Positions 29,373 to 37,824 are shown, numbered from the stretch's first letter. The stretch: DNA of 64,000 nt from Clostridium acetobutylicum ATCC 824 (GCF_000008765.1 NC_003030.1:840001-904000), one strand, 5' to 3'. Notes: generated by a model from the letters alone, not told the origin. Numbers and translations are program-made.

Positions 29373-30773
29373 ATGGATACTACGGAAACAGAGAAGAAGA
29401 AAAGCAAGCGCAATAAAATTATCATAGGTGCTGCAGCTGCCTTTTGTATTTTACTTGTCATATATTTAGGAATGGCCAGGTATTTTACAAATCATTTTTA
29501 TTTTGGATCTAAAATTAATGATGTTAGTGTTTCAGGAAAAACTGTAGATCAAGTTAAGACTGAAATGGAAGGTAAGCTAAATAACTACACCCTAAGTATA
29601 AAAGAGAGAGGAGGAAAGGTAGAGAACATAAAGGCAAAGGATATTAATGTAAAGTACAATTCACAAGATAATTACAGTAGCTTTAAAGAAAAACAAAATC
29701 CCTATAAGTGGATTGTAAGTGTCTTTAAAACAAAAGATTCCAATATGAAAGATGAAATTTCATATGATGACAAATTGCTTAAACAAAAAATTGATAATTT
29801 GGCCTGTATAACTGGAAGTTCAGTAATAGAACCTAAAAGTCCAAGCTTCAAGTATACAGATAAAGGATATGAAGTTATAAATGAAGTAAAGGGAAATAAA
29901 ATTAATAAGGATGCCCTATATATGAAGATAAGAAAGGCTATTTCTAATGAAGATAGCTCAATAGATTTGGAGAAAAGTGGAGTTTACATTGAGCCTAAGT
30001 ACACATCAAATTCTCCAAAGGTTAAGGAGACTAAGGGACTTTTGAATAAATATGTGGCTTCAAAAGTGACCTATAATCTAGGAAATCATAAAGAGGATAT
30101 AGCTGGAGCTGTAATAAATAAATGGCTTAAGGTTGATGATGATCTCAATGTTACAATTGATGAAAAAGAAGAAAAAAAATATTTAAATGGAATTTTTAGT
30201 CCTTATAATACAGCAGGTAAAACTAGAAGCTTTGCTACCTCATCAGGAGCTACAATAAATGTCAGTGGTGGTGACTATGGTTGGGTTATAGATGCTTCTA
30301 AAGAAGCTCAGACATTAAATGAAGCCATTAAGAAGGGACAGACTATAGAAAAACAGCCAACCTACAGCCAAACAGCAGCATCCCACGATGCGAATGATAT
30401 TGGCAACACTTATGTAGAAGTTGATTTGTCAAAACAGCATTTATGGTTTTATAAGAATGGATCTTTGGTAGTTCAAGGAGATGTAGTTACAGGTAATGTG
30501 AGCGAAAATGATGCAACTCCAGCAGGTGTATATAGATTAAAATATAAGGAAAGAAACGCTACTTTAAAGGGGCAGGGCTATAGCTCACCCGTTAGCTATT
30601 GGATGCCGTTTAACGGAGGAATAGGAATTCATGATGCAAACTGGAGAAGTGTATTTGGCGGAGAAATATATAAGACTGGAGGCTCTCATGGGTGTGTAAA
30701 CTCACCATATGATTTAGCTAAGACAGTATTTGAAAATATTGATGCTGGCACCCCAGTTGTTTGTTATTATTAA
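29373..30773 (+). CDS. L,D-transpeptidase (YkuD) with PG-binding-4 repeats
   Basis: A 466-residue membrane-anchored cell-wall enzyme. A basic N-terminus precedes one helix (about 15-38). Residues about 45-330 hold two PG-binding-4-like modules (GSKINDVSVSGKTVDQVKTE is the typical opening). Residues about 345-466 are the YkuD catalytic domain: YVEVDLSKQHLWFYKNG at the start and the active-site His/Cys in GGSHGCVNSP near the end. It forms 3-3 cross-links in peptidoglycan or attaches proteins. AGAAGGGG sits almost directly against the ATG, a tight spacing, but no better start exists. Confidence 0.92.
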   Translation: MDTTETEKKKSKRNKIIIGAAAAFCILLVIYLGMARYFTNHFYFGSKINDVSVSGKTVDQVKTEMEGKLNNYTLSIKERGGKVENIKAKDINVKYNSQDNYSSFKEKQNPYKWIVSVFKTKDSNMKDEISYDDKLLKQKIDNLACITGSSVIEPKSPSFKYTDKGYEVINEVKGNKINKDALYMKIRKAISNEDSSIDLEKSGVYIEPKYTSNSPKVKETKGLLNKYVASKVTYNLGNHKEDIAGAVINKWLKVDDDLNVTIDEKEEKKYLNGIFSPYNTAGKTRSFATSSGATINVSGGDYGWVIDASKEAQTLNEAIKKGQTIEKQPTYSQTAASHDANDIGNTYVEVDLSKQHLWFYKNGSLVVQGDVVTGNVSENDATPAGVYRLKYKERNATLKGQGYSSPVSYWMPFNGGIGIHDANWRSVFGGEIYKTGGSHGCVNSPYDLAKTVFENIDAGTPVVCYY

Positions 30774-31092
30774 TATTTATTTTAATTACAACGCACTAGA
30801 AATTTTAGTGCGTCTTTTATTGTTTATAAAGTAAATCCAACAAGATATATAATTTGAAGTTTATGTGTAATGTTTCTAAAGATCAAAGCTCAGGGACTTT
30901 AAGTATCTTAAGGAAGAACCAGTTTTATAGTAGCGCATAGATTAATTATTATAGGTATGCAAATAAGATAATTGTTATAGATGGAGGTGAAATTATTAAA
31001 ATTGTAAACCATAAGGAGACTATAAGTAAAAAAGGTAAGTATTATTATCAAATGTATTTTAATCAATTTAAGAATAATGAGGAGGATAATTA
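30774..31092. other. Intergenic region before the nitroreductase gene
   Basis: After the terminator this 319-bp stretch is AT-rich without a clear promoter. Its last third contains a strong ribosome binding site and a short frame with no standard start codon (see the entry at 30995). Confidence 0.5.
30791..30820 (+). terminator. Intrinsic terminator
   Basis: The stem ACGCACTA / TAGTGCGT followed by CTTTTATTG lies just after the transpeptidase stop codon. Confidence 0.85.
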
Positions 31093-31093
31093 A
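30995..31093 (+). CDS. Candidate 32-codon small ORF with ATT start, coupled to nitroreductase
   Basis: GGAGGTG at 30983-30989 is a strong ribosome binding site, yet the only start-like codons in register are ATT at 30992 and 30995. From there a frame runs for 32 codons without interruption and its TAA (31091-31093) overlaps the nitroreductase ATG (TAATG). The encoded peptide would be Lys/Asn/Tyr-rich and soluble. ATT starts are rare, so this could also be a decayed gene or a leader. No family recognised. Confidence 0.25.
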   Translation: MKIVNHKETISKKGKYYYQMYFNQFKNNEEDN

Positions 31094-31818
31094 TGGATTT
31101 GATTGGAGCAATTGATGTTAGGTGTTCAAGAAGAAAATACACATCTGATTTAATAGATAGCAATAAAGTTATACATCTTGAAAATTTAATTGAAAAGATA
31201 AATAAAAAGGCAAATTTGCATCTTCAATTAATTTTAAAGGATGGAAAGGCATTTGAGAATATAAGAAAAAGTTATGGAATGTTTAGCGGAGTACAAAATT
31301 ATATAGCGTTAGTGGGTAAAAATGACAAGCTTTTAAGAGAAAAAGTAGGATACTATGGAGAAAAGATTGTATTAGAAGCTACTACAATGAATTTAGGAAC
31401 TTGTTGGGTAGGAGGAAGTTTTGATAAGGAAGCTTGTTCTGCTGAAATTGAGGACAATGAAATCTTAGTTGGTGTAATAACTATAGGAAATGTTTCTAAA
31501 AATCTTAGTATTAAAGAAAAGCTTATATTTAAGGCAATTCATAGGAAATCAAAAAAGGTAGAAGAAATGTGTGAGACTAAAGGAGAAGTTCCAGAGTGGT
31601 TTAAGGATGGAATGATGGCAGTTAAAAAAGCACCTTCTGCTATAAATAAACAACCGGTAAGATTTTATTTTGAAAATTCAACTGTTACAGCAGTTGTAAA
31701 GGGAGATAATGAATATGAACAAATCGATTTAGGGATTGCAAAATTACACTTTCAAATAGGTGCTAAGGGCGGAAAATGGCAGTGGGGAAATGGAGCTCAG
31801 TTTACTAAAGAAGTATAA
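31093..31818 (+). CDS. Nitroreductase-family protein (TM1586-like)
   Basis: A 241-residue FMN-type nitroreductase-fold protein. The opening (DLIGAIDVRCSRRKYTSDLI) carries the R-S-R-R/K-Y FMN-phosphate motif of the family, and the middle part has the GEKIVLEATTMNLGTCWVGG segment that packs on the flavin. The C-terminal half looks like the second half of the TM1586-type fused dimer, in which one chain holds both lobes. The electron acceptor is unknown. GGAGG precedes the ATG by 5 nt. The next gene (YhaM) follows at 53 bp without a terminator, so they may be co-transcribed. Confidence 0.82.
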   Translation: MDLIGAIDVRCSRRKYTSDLIDSNKVIHLENLIEKINKKANLHLQLILKDGKAFENIRKSYGMFSGVQNYIALVGKNDKLLREKVGYYGEKIVLEATTMNLGTCWVGGSFDKEACSAEIEDNEILVGVITIGNVSKNLSIKEKLIFKAIHRKSKKVEEMCETKGEVPEWFKDGMMAVKKAPSAINKQPVRFYFENSTVTAVVKGDNEYEQIDLGIAKLHFQIGAKGGKWQWGNGAQFTKEV

Positions 31819-31871
31819 AAAAAAATCTATAGCACAATCTAAATTGAAACATAAATTTGGAGGAGTGCATA

Positions 31872-32774
31872 ATGGATACAAAGCAAACTTTTTTAGAAGA
31901 CTTAAAAAGTAGAGATAATATAAAGTTATCTTTAATGGTAATGAAGATAATATTCAGAGAAACCGATAAGCTTATATGTATATTGGCAGATAGGACGGGC
32001 GAAATAAAGGCCAGTGTACCTTTAAAAGATGGTGACATAAAGCAAGGTATGGTAATACAAATAAATGGCAGTAAAAATGTAAATCTAGAAGTTAAAAGTT
32101 ATAAAATTATACGGGATTATAATATTTCAGATTATCTTCCTACAGTTAAAAGGCCAATTGAAGATATTATGAATGAAATTGAATTATACACAAATAAGTA
32201 TGTTCTATCTAAAGAAGGTAGAGCGTTAAATGATTATTTTTTTAAGGATGAAGAGTTTTTAGAGAAATTTAAAAAAGGCATAGGTGGAGTTTCTATGCAC
32301 CATAATTATATTGGTGGACTTGCAGAACATACACTGAATGTTATGAAAATAACTGCTAAGCTTTCAGAAAAGTACAAATGTAGAAGAATGGAAGTGGCAG
32401 TACTAGCAGCAAAGCTTCACGATATAGGAAAAGTTTATGAGTATGATTGTAACGGCCCTTTTAAGTATACTATGAGAGGGCAAATGGAGGGGCATATTGT
32501 TATTGGAGTAGAGCTTGTAGATAGAGCAGTTAGAGAAAATTTGAATCTTTATCCGGAGGATTTTGTAAATAGAATAAAGGGATGCATTGTTCAACATCAT
32601 GGTAAGCTGGAGTTTGGTTCTCCAAGAGAAATGAATATGGAGGAGTCTTTTATAATTAATTATGCAGATTCAATAGATGCTACTATGAATAAAATATCTC
32701 AGTTAAAGGAAAAAACAGAGCCTGATACATGGTCTGAGTTTGATAGAAGAATTGAGAGGAAATTATATTTATAA
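31872..32774 (+). CDS. yhaM: 3'-5' exoribonuclease YhaM
   Basis: A cytoplasmic enzyme of about 300 residues: an N-terminal OB-fold nucleic-acid-binding domain (about 10-95, ending TVKRPIEDI) and an HD domain with GLAEHTLNV, AAKLHDIGK and a later IVQHHGKL providing the metal ligands. This OB-HD architecture is that of YhaM/CBF1, a 3'-5' exonuclease acting on short RNA and DNA ends. The ATG at 31872 has GGAGGAG 7 nt upstream; the TTG at 31857 overlaps that site. It is followed by a perfect terminator. Confidence 0.9.
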   Translation: MDTKQTFLEDLKSRDNIKLSLMVMKIIFRETDKLICILADRTGEIKASVPLKDGDIKQGMVIQINGSKNVNLEVKSYKIIRDYNISDYLPTVKRPIEDIMNEIELYTNKYVLSKEGRALNDYFFKDEEFLEKFKKGIGGVSMHHNYIGGLAEHTLNVMKITAKLSEKYKCRRMEVAVLAAKLHDIGKVYEYDCNGPFKYTMRGQMEGHIVIGVELVDRAVRENLNLYPEDFVNRIKGCIVQHHGKLEFGSPREMNMEESFIINYADSIDATMNKISQLKEKTEPDTWSEFDRRIERKLYL

Positions 32775-32812
32775 AAATGAAGTGCAAAAGCTAATTTTGC
32801 ACTTCATTTTTA
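32773..32812 (+). terminator. Intrinsic terminator
   Basis: The stem AAAAATGAAGTGCAAAA / TTTTGCACTTCATTTTT is perfect with a 5-nt loop. Confidence 0.92.
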
Positions 32813-32848
32813 TTATCCACATAGTATATATTGAAAGAAGGGATAAAT

Positions 32849-33517
32849 GTGGATAAAACCAAGGTTAAAATAGATAAAGACAATAGTGAAGCAGGTGACC
32901 AAAGCTTAAATACAATTGTGAAACAAGCTGAACCTACTGAGTTGATGCAGGAATCAGCTAATCTTCTATTTAGAATACCAGTATTTTTAAGTCATCCTAG
33001 TAGATTAAATACAGTGCAGCAGCAATTTGTAGATGCAATAATAAGACAAATTAGAAAAGCGCTTCTGTTTCCTCGAACGCTTCCTATAAGCGAACAATAT
33101 CCAGAAACACCTCTAACCAATATTCGTAGAATGATTGCATCTAGCTATGGAATGGTGTCACTTAATCTCAGACAAAGAAGAGTTAGCTTAATAGAAAACA
33201 ATCTTAATCAACCTATAGGGGGAGATGTTTGGGAGGGAAGTCCTTTTGCCCAAATAGAGCCTGGAATGGCTTATCAATATGGTCTTCCTCTACTTCTAAT
33301 AAGGGAAATAGGTGTAGAACAAAACGGAATTTGGTCTTTTGGAATTGCACCACTTTTAATATTGGAATGGGATTCTACAGCAGTAAATCCTATTGAAACT
33401 TTCTTTAGAAGAAATGATTGGAAATCAATTTTTCAAAATTGGATTGGTGAAGTAAGAACAGGTTACTATATTCAAACACAGCCACAATTTCAATATTCGT
33501 GTAAACAGGATAATTAA
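32849..33517 (+). CDS. TIR/deoxyribosyltransferase-like protein of unknown function
   Basis: Not a family I can name. The protein has about 222 residues, no signal or membrane segment, and a disordered first 35 residues. The rest reads like a flavodoxin/TIR-like alpha-beta fold: strand RIPVFLSHPS, helix TVQQQFVDAIIRQIRKAL, strand-helix with NIRRMIASSYGMVSLNLRQ, and a helix-strand SPFAQIEPGMAYQYGLPLLL. In TIR NADases and nucleoside deoxyribosyltransferases the catalytic Glu sits in just this position (here the Glu of AQIEPGMA). The function is therefore only an inference. GTG at 32849 is chosen because AAAGAAGGG lies 6 nt upstream. It is a single-gene unit between terminators. Confidence 0.7.
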   Translation: MDKTKVKIDKDNSEAGDQSLNTIVKQAEPTELMQESANLLFRIPVFLSHPSRLNTVQQQFVDAIIRQIRKALLFPRTLPISEQYPETPLTNIRRMIASSYGMVSLNLRQRRVSLIENNLNQPIGGDVWEGSPFAQIEPGMAYQYGLPLLLIREIGVEQNGIWSFGIAPLLILEWDSTAVNPIETFFRRNDWKSIFQNWIGEVRTGYYIQTQPQFQYSCKQDN

Positions 33518-33522
33518 AAAAT

Positions 33523-33562
33523 AAGCTTGTATTGTTTAATTGTAACAATACAAGCTTTTATG
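33523..33562. terminator. Bidirectional terminator
   Basis: The stem AAGCTTGTATTGTT / AACAATACAAGCTT with a 7-nt loop separates the convergent TIR-like and peptide transporter genes. Confidence 0.92.
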
Positions 33563-33566
33563 TACT

Positions 33567-35132
33567 TTATTCCATCATTTTTTCTAATTTTTTATTCAAT
33601 GCTAATAATACTAAACCTATTAGGATAGCAATTACAGCTATTCCACCGAATATTTGCAGATGTCCTAAAGTTTCAGTGTATCCTGCAACAATACCAGCTA
33701 ATTTATTAGCAACAAAATTACTTAGCATCCATACTCCCATTAAAAGTGATGCGAATTTAGCAGGTGCAAGTGAACTTACCATTGAAAGACCAACTGGTGA
33801 TAGGCAAAGCTCTCCAATTGTATGAAAAAAGTAAGCACCTACCATCCAAAGCATGCTAGCTTTTATAGCAGTATCAGTAGAGTTTCCACCTCTTTGCATA
33901 ACCGCTCCTACCATAAGTAAGAAACCTAAGCCTAAAAGTATTAATCCTAAAGCCATTTTTGTAGGTATACTTAAATCTCCATTTTTACTAGAAGCTAATT
34001 TTAGCCATAATTTTGACATAGGTATTCCAAGTATCAATATGAAAAGTGGATTTAGTGACTGAAACCAGGACACTGGGACCTCAAAGCTGCCAACATTTCT
34101 GTTTAAGAAATTTTGAGTATAAAGGGTAAATGAACTTCCTGCTTGTTCATAGCCTGTCCAGAAAATTATTACGAAGGCTGCTAATATGCATATAACAATA
34201 GTTCTGTTTTTTTCTTGTCTAGTTAAAGGTCTATTTTTGTTCTCGGCATTAGTACCAGTTTTAATTTTAGTAACTGGTACTTTACCTATATCGCCAAGGA
34301 ATTTATTTGATAAGGAATTAAAAATAATTTGTCCTATAATCATTCCAACACCAGCAACTAAAAAACCATATCTAAATCCGTAATGTATAATTTGTCCTGC
34401 TTTTGTTGTTGCCATTACTGTTTCAGCCAAAGTTCCGCATATTAGTGGGGCGAAAAATGAACCTAAATTTATACCCATATAAAAGATTGTAAATGCTGAG
34501 TCTCTTCTTTTGTCTCCATCTGGATATAAGTGACCGACTAAAGTTGAAATGTTCGGTTTGAAAAAGCCGTTACCAATTATAAGTAAAAATAGTCCAATAT
34601 ATAAGGCTGTCATACTTTGACTAGAGAATAATGTAAGCTGTCCGATAGCCATTATTATTCCGCCAATAGTTATCGCCTTTCTTTGACCCAAATATCTATC
34701 TGAAATATAACCACCAGCTATTGGGGTAAGATATACTAGAGAGGTAAAGGTACCGTTATATAAGGCTGTCATACTTTGACTAGAGAATAATGTAAGCTGT
34801 CCGATAGCCATTATTATTCCGCCAATAGTTATCGCCTTTCTTTGACCCAAATATCTATCTGAAATATAACCACCAGCTATTGGGGTAAGATATACTAGAG
34901 AGGTAAAGGTACCGTACAAGCTTGTAGCAGTTGCATCGCTAACACCAAGTCCACCTTGTACAAATTTTGTGGTTAAATATAATACCAATAAAGCTCTCAT
35001 ACCATAGTAGCTAAATCGTTCCCACATTTCAGTGAAAAAAAGCATATATAATCCTGGCGGATGTTTTGTTTTGAATTTTTTGTTTTGCAAAGTTTCATTT
35101 ATAGTTATATCGTTTGTCTGCCTAATCGTCAT
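33567..35132 (-). CDS. POT-family di-/tripeptide transporter with internal duplication
   Basis: A proton-coupled peptide symporter of the POT/PTR2 family in the cytoplasmic membrane. The E-x-x-E-R-like motif (FFTEMWERFSYYG) in helix 1 and the PTR2 signature (LTPIAGGYISDRYLGQRK) are present. The protein is 521 residues, against about 468 expected, because 53 residues covering helices 2-3 and the PTR2 signature occur twice in perfect tandem. Two extra helices keep the overall in/out topology possible, but the transport core is probably disturbed. The frame is otherwise intact. AAGGGG precedes the ATG at 35132. The gene is monocistronic. Confidence 0.92.
   Translation of the reverse strand: MTIRQTNDITINETLQNKKFKTKHPPGLYMLFFTEMWERFSYYGMRALLVLYLTTKFVQGGLGVSDATATSLYGTFTSLVYLTPIAGGYISDRYLGQRKAITIGGIIMAIGQLTLFSSQSMTALYNGTFTSLVYLTPIAGGYISDRYLGQRKAITIGGIIMAIGQLTLFSSQSMTALYIGLFLLIIGNGFFKPNISTLVGHLYPDGDKRRDSAFTIFYMGINLGSFFAPLICGTLAETVMATTKAGQIIHYGFRYGFLVAGVGMIIGQIIFNSLSNKFLGDIGKVPVTKIKTGTNAENKNRPLTRQEKNRTIVICILAAFVIIFWTGYEQAGSSFTLYTQNFLNRNVGSFEVPVSWFQSLNPLFILILGIPMSKLWLKLASSKNGDLSIPTKMALGLILLGLGFLLMVGAVMQRGGNSTDTAIKASMLWMVGAYFFHTIGELCLSPVGLSMVSSLAPAKFASLLMGVWMLSNFVANKLAGIVAGYTETLGHLQIFGGIAVIAILIGLVLLALNKKLEKMME
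34598..34915. repeat. Perfect 159-bp tandem duplication inside the POT gene
   Basis: Copy 1 (34598-34756) and copy 2 (34757-34915) are identical at every base by eye. The unit is 53 codons, so the frame is kept. Flanks differ immediately outside both copies. Perfect identity implies a very recent event or an assembly/culture artefact. Confidence 0.97.
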
Positions 35133-35326
35133 AATAAACCCCTTTTCTCTATTTTTTGTCTACTATAATTTTATCAATCAATTTTATATTCTGCAAGTTT
35201 ATGGATTTTTGTTTTCAAAATGATTGTTAAGGAAAACCTTGAATAAAAATTAATTAAATAAAATATTAAGTAAAAATGTGAAAAAAAAATAATAAAAAAG
35301 GCTATTGTTTGATTAAATGTCAAATG

Positions 35327-35355
35327 TTGATTTTGCATAATTTAAATGTTATAAT
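35327..35355 (+). promoter_or_regulatory. Sigma-A promoter of the RNA-repair operon
   Basis: TTGATT (35327-35332), 17-bp spacer and perfect TATAAT (35350-35355). Transcription would begin near 35362, leaving a long untranslated leader before the ligase gene. Confidence 0.65.
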
Positions 35356-35558
35356 AAAGCATTAAATTAAAACTGTGAGGAAAATTATTATGTAATTTAA
35401 GTAGATTTATTTAAGCAAAATTGAAGACAATTATCAATTTATTAAAAAAGTTGCTTTTTTATGGGTTCGTTTTTGCAATTTGATTTTTATTTTGAATATA
35501 ATTTACTTTTTTATCACATAATAAAATTCTTAAAAAGAATATCTCTTTTAAGTTTATT

Positions 35559-35597
35559 AGTGTTGTGAAAAAGGTAAGAACCGCAGCACTTTTTTTG
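35559..35597 (+). terminator. Terminator-like hairpin (possible attenuator) before the RNA ligase gene
   Basis: AGTGTTGTG pairs with CGCAGCACT (two G-U pairs) and is followed by seven T. It lies between the promoter and the ribosome binding site of the ligase gene, so it would act as an attenuator rather than an end-of-gene terminator. Confidence 0.6.
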
Positions 35598-35625
35598 TTG
35601 CGTAAATTTAAAGGAGATGAATTAT

Positions 35626-36423
35626 ATGGAACGGATTTACAAATATCCAAGGACACCACATCTTGAAGGATCAAGATTTCAGCAGGGTGATGAGGATTTA
35701 GAAGGTATAAAATTTGAAAATATTAAAAATAGATTTTGTGTACTTGAAGAGAAGGTAGATGGAGCAAACTGCGGTATAAGTTTTGATACAAACGGAAAAA
35801 TGTATTTACAGAGTAGAGGACATTTTTTAAATGGTGGATATGGTGAAAAACAATTTGATTTATTTAAAACTTGGGCAAACTGTTTCAAGTGTAGGCTTTG
35901 GAGTATTTTGGGTGATAGGTATGTAATGTATGGGGAATGGCTATATGCAAAGCATACTGTATTTTATGATAAATTAAGCCATTACTTTATGGAATTTGAT
36001 ATATTCGATAAAAAAGAAGAAAAATTTTTAAGTACTAAAAGAAGAAAAGAAATGCTTAAGGATTATGGTTTTATAAAATCAGTGCTTGTTTTAAAGGAAG
36101 GAATAATAACTTCAAAAAAGGAAATTACAACACTATTAGGAAAATCAAATTTTAAGTCACATAATTGGAGAGAAAATTTAGAAATTAGATGCAGTGAATT
36201 AACTTTATCCTATGAAATTGCAAAAAAACAGACGGATTTAAGTGATTTAATGGAAGGAATATATATAAAATTAGAGGATGAAGATTATGTACTCAGCAGA
36301 ATGAAATATGTGAGGGCCTCATTTTTAAATACAATTATGGATTCTGAAACTCATTGGATAAGTAGACCTATTATTCCCAATAGATTAAAAGTAGGAATAA
36401 ACATTTTTGATGGTGAGGTATAG
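35626..36423 (+). CDS. ATP-dependent RNA ligase (Rnl family)
   Basis: A protein of about 265 residues of the covalent nucleotidyltransferase superfamily. The adenylated lysine is Lys43 in EEKVDGANC (motif I, KxDG); motif III-like VMYGEWLYAKH, motif IV LMEGIYIKLED and motif V RMKYVRAS follow in order. It lacks an OB-fold, which fits RNA rather than DNA ligases. It would seal 5'-phosphate and 3'-OH RNA ends. The ATG at 35626 has AAAGGAG 9 nt upstream; the ATG at 35617 touches that site. The next gene starts 2 nt after the stop and encodes a matching end-healing enzyme, so the pair forms an RNA-repair operon. Confidence 0.88.
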   Translation: MERIYKYPRTPHLEGSRFQQGDEDLEGIKFENIKNRFCVLEEKVDGANCGISFDTNGKMYLQSRGHFLNGGYGEKQFDLFKTWANCFKCRLWSILGDRYVMYGEWLYAKHTVFYDKLSHYFMEFDIFDKKEEKFLSTKRRKEMLKDYGFIKSVLVLKEGIITSKKEITTLLGKSNFKSHNWRENLEIRCSELTLSYEIAKKQTDLSDLMEGIYIKLEDEDYVLSRMKYVRASFLNTIMDSETHWISRPIIPNRLKVGINIFDGEV

Positions 36424-36425
36424 TT

Positions 36426-37517
36426 ATGGATATGGAAGGAATTTTAAAAGAAAAAAACTACAACTTTAAAGAAATAGTAAAAGAATTTAGCATAATAGAA
36501 AGACTAAAAAAAGTAAAGCAAAACCCAGAATATCATGGGGAAGGAAGCGTGTACAAGCATACTGAGTTAGTTTGCAGAGAGATTTTAAAGCTTGAGGAAT
36601 GGAAAACTCTAAATGATAGGGAAAAAGTCGTTTTATATACTTCAGCATTATTTCATGACATAGGAAAGCTAGTTACAACAAGAGAAGAAAATGGTAAGAT
36701 AATTTCTCCAAGACATGCTTTAAAGGGTGCAAAGATGTTTAGATACTTGGCGTATACAAGGTATGAAATAGAAAATAGTATAAGGGAAGAGTCAGCGGCT
36801 TTAATAAGGTATCATGGACTTCCTTTGTACTTTCTTGAAAGAGAGAATATGGATTACGATATTATAAAGGCAGCTGAAATTACTAATATGAAGCTGTTGT
36901 ATTTATTAGCTAAGTGTGATTTACTTGGACGTTTTTGTAAAGATAAAGAAATTATGCTTGATAACATAGGGTATTTTAAGACATATTCAAAAGAGCTAGG
37001 CTGTTTTTATGGACGAAAGAAGTTCAAAAATGAATATACACGGTTTTTATATTTTAAAGAAAAAAAGATTCATCCTGAAGCAGAGATGTTTGATAACAGA
37101 GGTTTCGGGGTTGTAGCAATGATGGGGTTGCCGCTAGCTGGAAAAGATACTTATATAAAAGAAAATTTTAAAAATATCAATGTAATATCTTTAGATGACA
37201 TTAGAGAAGAGCTTAATATTTCATCTAAAAGAAATTCAGGAAAAGTTGCAGCAATTGCGATTTCTAGGGCAAAACAGCTTCTAAGAAGAAAAGAAAGTTT
37301 TATTTGGAACGCAACGAATTTAAGAAGAGAGAACAGACAAAAGTTAATAAGACTATGTACAGCTTATGGGGCGAAATTAAAGTTTATTTATTTAGAAGTT
37401 CCTTATAGGGAATTACTCTCGAGAAACAAAATGAGAAGCAGGTATGTTCCAGTTGAAGTTATAAATAAGATGATAAGAAAAATGGATATGCTTGAAGGAG
37501 AAGAAATTTGTAGATGA
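36426..37517 (+). CDS. HD-Pnk: HD phosphatase fused to polynucleotide kinase
   Basis: A 363-residue two-domain protein. Residues about 20-190 form an HD phosphohydrolase (His45, then ALFHDIGK with His77-Asp78, then RYHGLP). Residues about 226-363 form a P-loop kinase: GLPLAGKDT (Lys240), then ISLDDIREEL, which resembles the Asp/Arg active-site motif of T4 polynucleotide kinase, and an Arg-rich lid (SRNKMRSRY). HD-Pnk enzymes of this layout were characterised in Runella slithyformis as healing enzymes that remove 2',3'-cyclic or 3' phosphates and phosphorylate 5'-OH ends. Here it would prepare cleaved RNA for the ligase encoded just upstream. GGTGAGG at the end of the ligase gene serves as ribosome binding site. 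Confidence 0.88.
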   Translation: MDMEGILKEKNYNFKEIVKEFSIIERLKKVKQNPEYHGEGSVYKHTELVCREILKLEEWKTLNDREKVVLYTSALFHDIGKLVTTREENGKIISPRHALKGAKMFRYLAYTRYEIENSIREESAALIRYHGLPLYFLERENMDYDIIKAAEITNMKLLYLLAKCDLLGRFCKDKEIMLDNIGYFKTYSKELGCFYGRKKFKNEYTRFLYFKEKKIHPEAEMFDNRGFGVVAMMGLPLAGKDTYIKENFKNINVISLDDIREELNISSKRNSGKVAAIAISRAKQLLRRKESFIWNATNLRRENRQKLIRLCTAYGAKLKFIYLEVPYRELLSRNKMRSRYVPVEVINKMIRKMDMLEGEEICR

Positions 37518-37540
37518 TATAACTTCAAAATACTTATTAA

Positions 37541-37593
37541 TAAATTACTCCTGCAGAACCATACAAGGTTTTCTAGGAGTAATTTATTTTTTT
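37541..37593 (+). terminator. Terminator of the RNA-repair operon
   Basis: AAATTACTCCT pairs with AGGAGTAATTT around an inner AGAACC/GGTTTTCT helix and is followed by a T-run. Confidence 0.88.
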
Positions 37594-37824
37594 GCGTATT
37601 AGTCCTAAAATGAATACATATTACATAAATGCTTAGTTAATTACTTGCGTTATAATAGTTTTTTTAATATGATATAATAAAAGTATAAAAAATGTTACAT
37701 ATATGTCTAAAAATAATTGCATTATTGTAAAATAAATAGTATATTAAATGCAAACTATAAAAGATATTAGTGTATTTGGTAAGTTATATATATTTATGTA
37801 GTAATTTGGAGGATGAATGCAACA

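Larger units (their letters stand above)
35133..35616. other. Intergenic region and leader before the RNA-repair operon
   Basis: This 484-bp stretch contains the leftward transporter promoter, a rightward promoter at 35327-35355 and a leader of about 255 nt for the RNA ligase operon. The leader holds a start-stop pair (ATG TAA at 35390-35395 behind GTGAGG) and a terminator-like hairpin at 35559-35597. Confidence 0.6.

Noticed and set aside
34598-34915. Duplication considered as an insertion sequence or transposon footprint
   Set aside because: No terminal inverted repeats, target-site duplication or transposase; it is a simple head-to-tail copy of transporter coding sequence.
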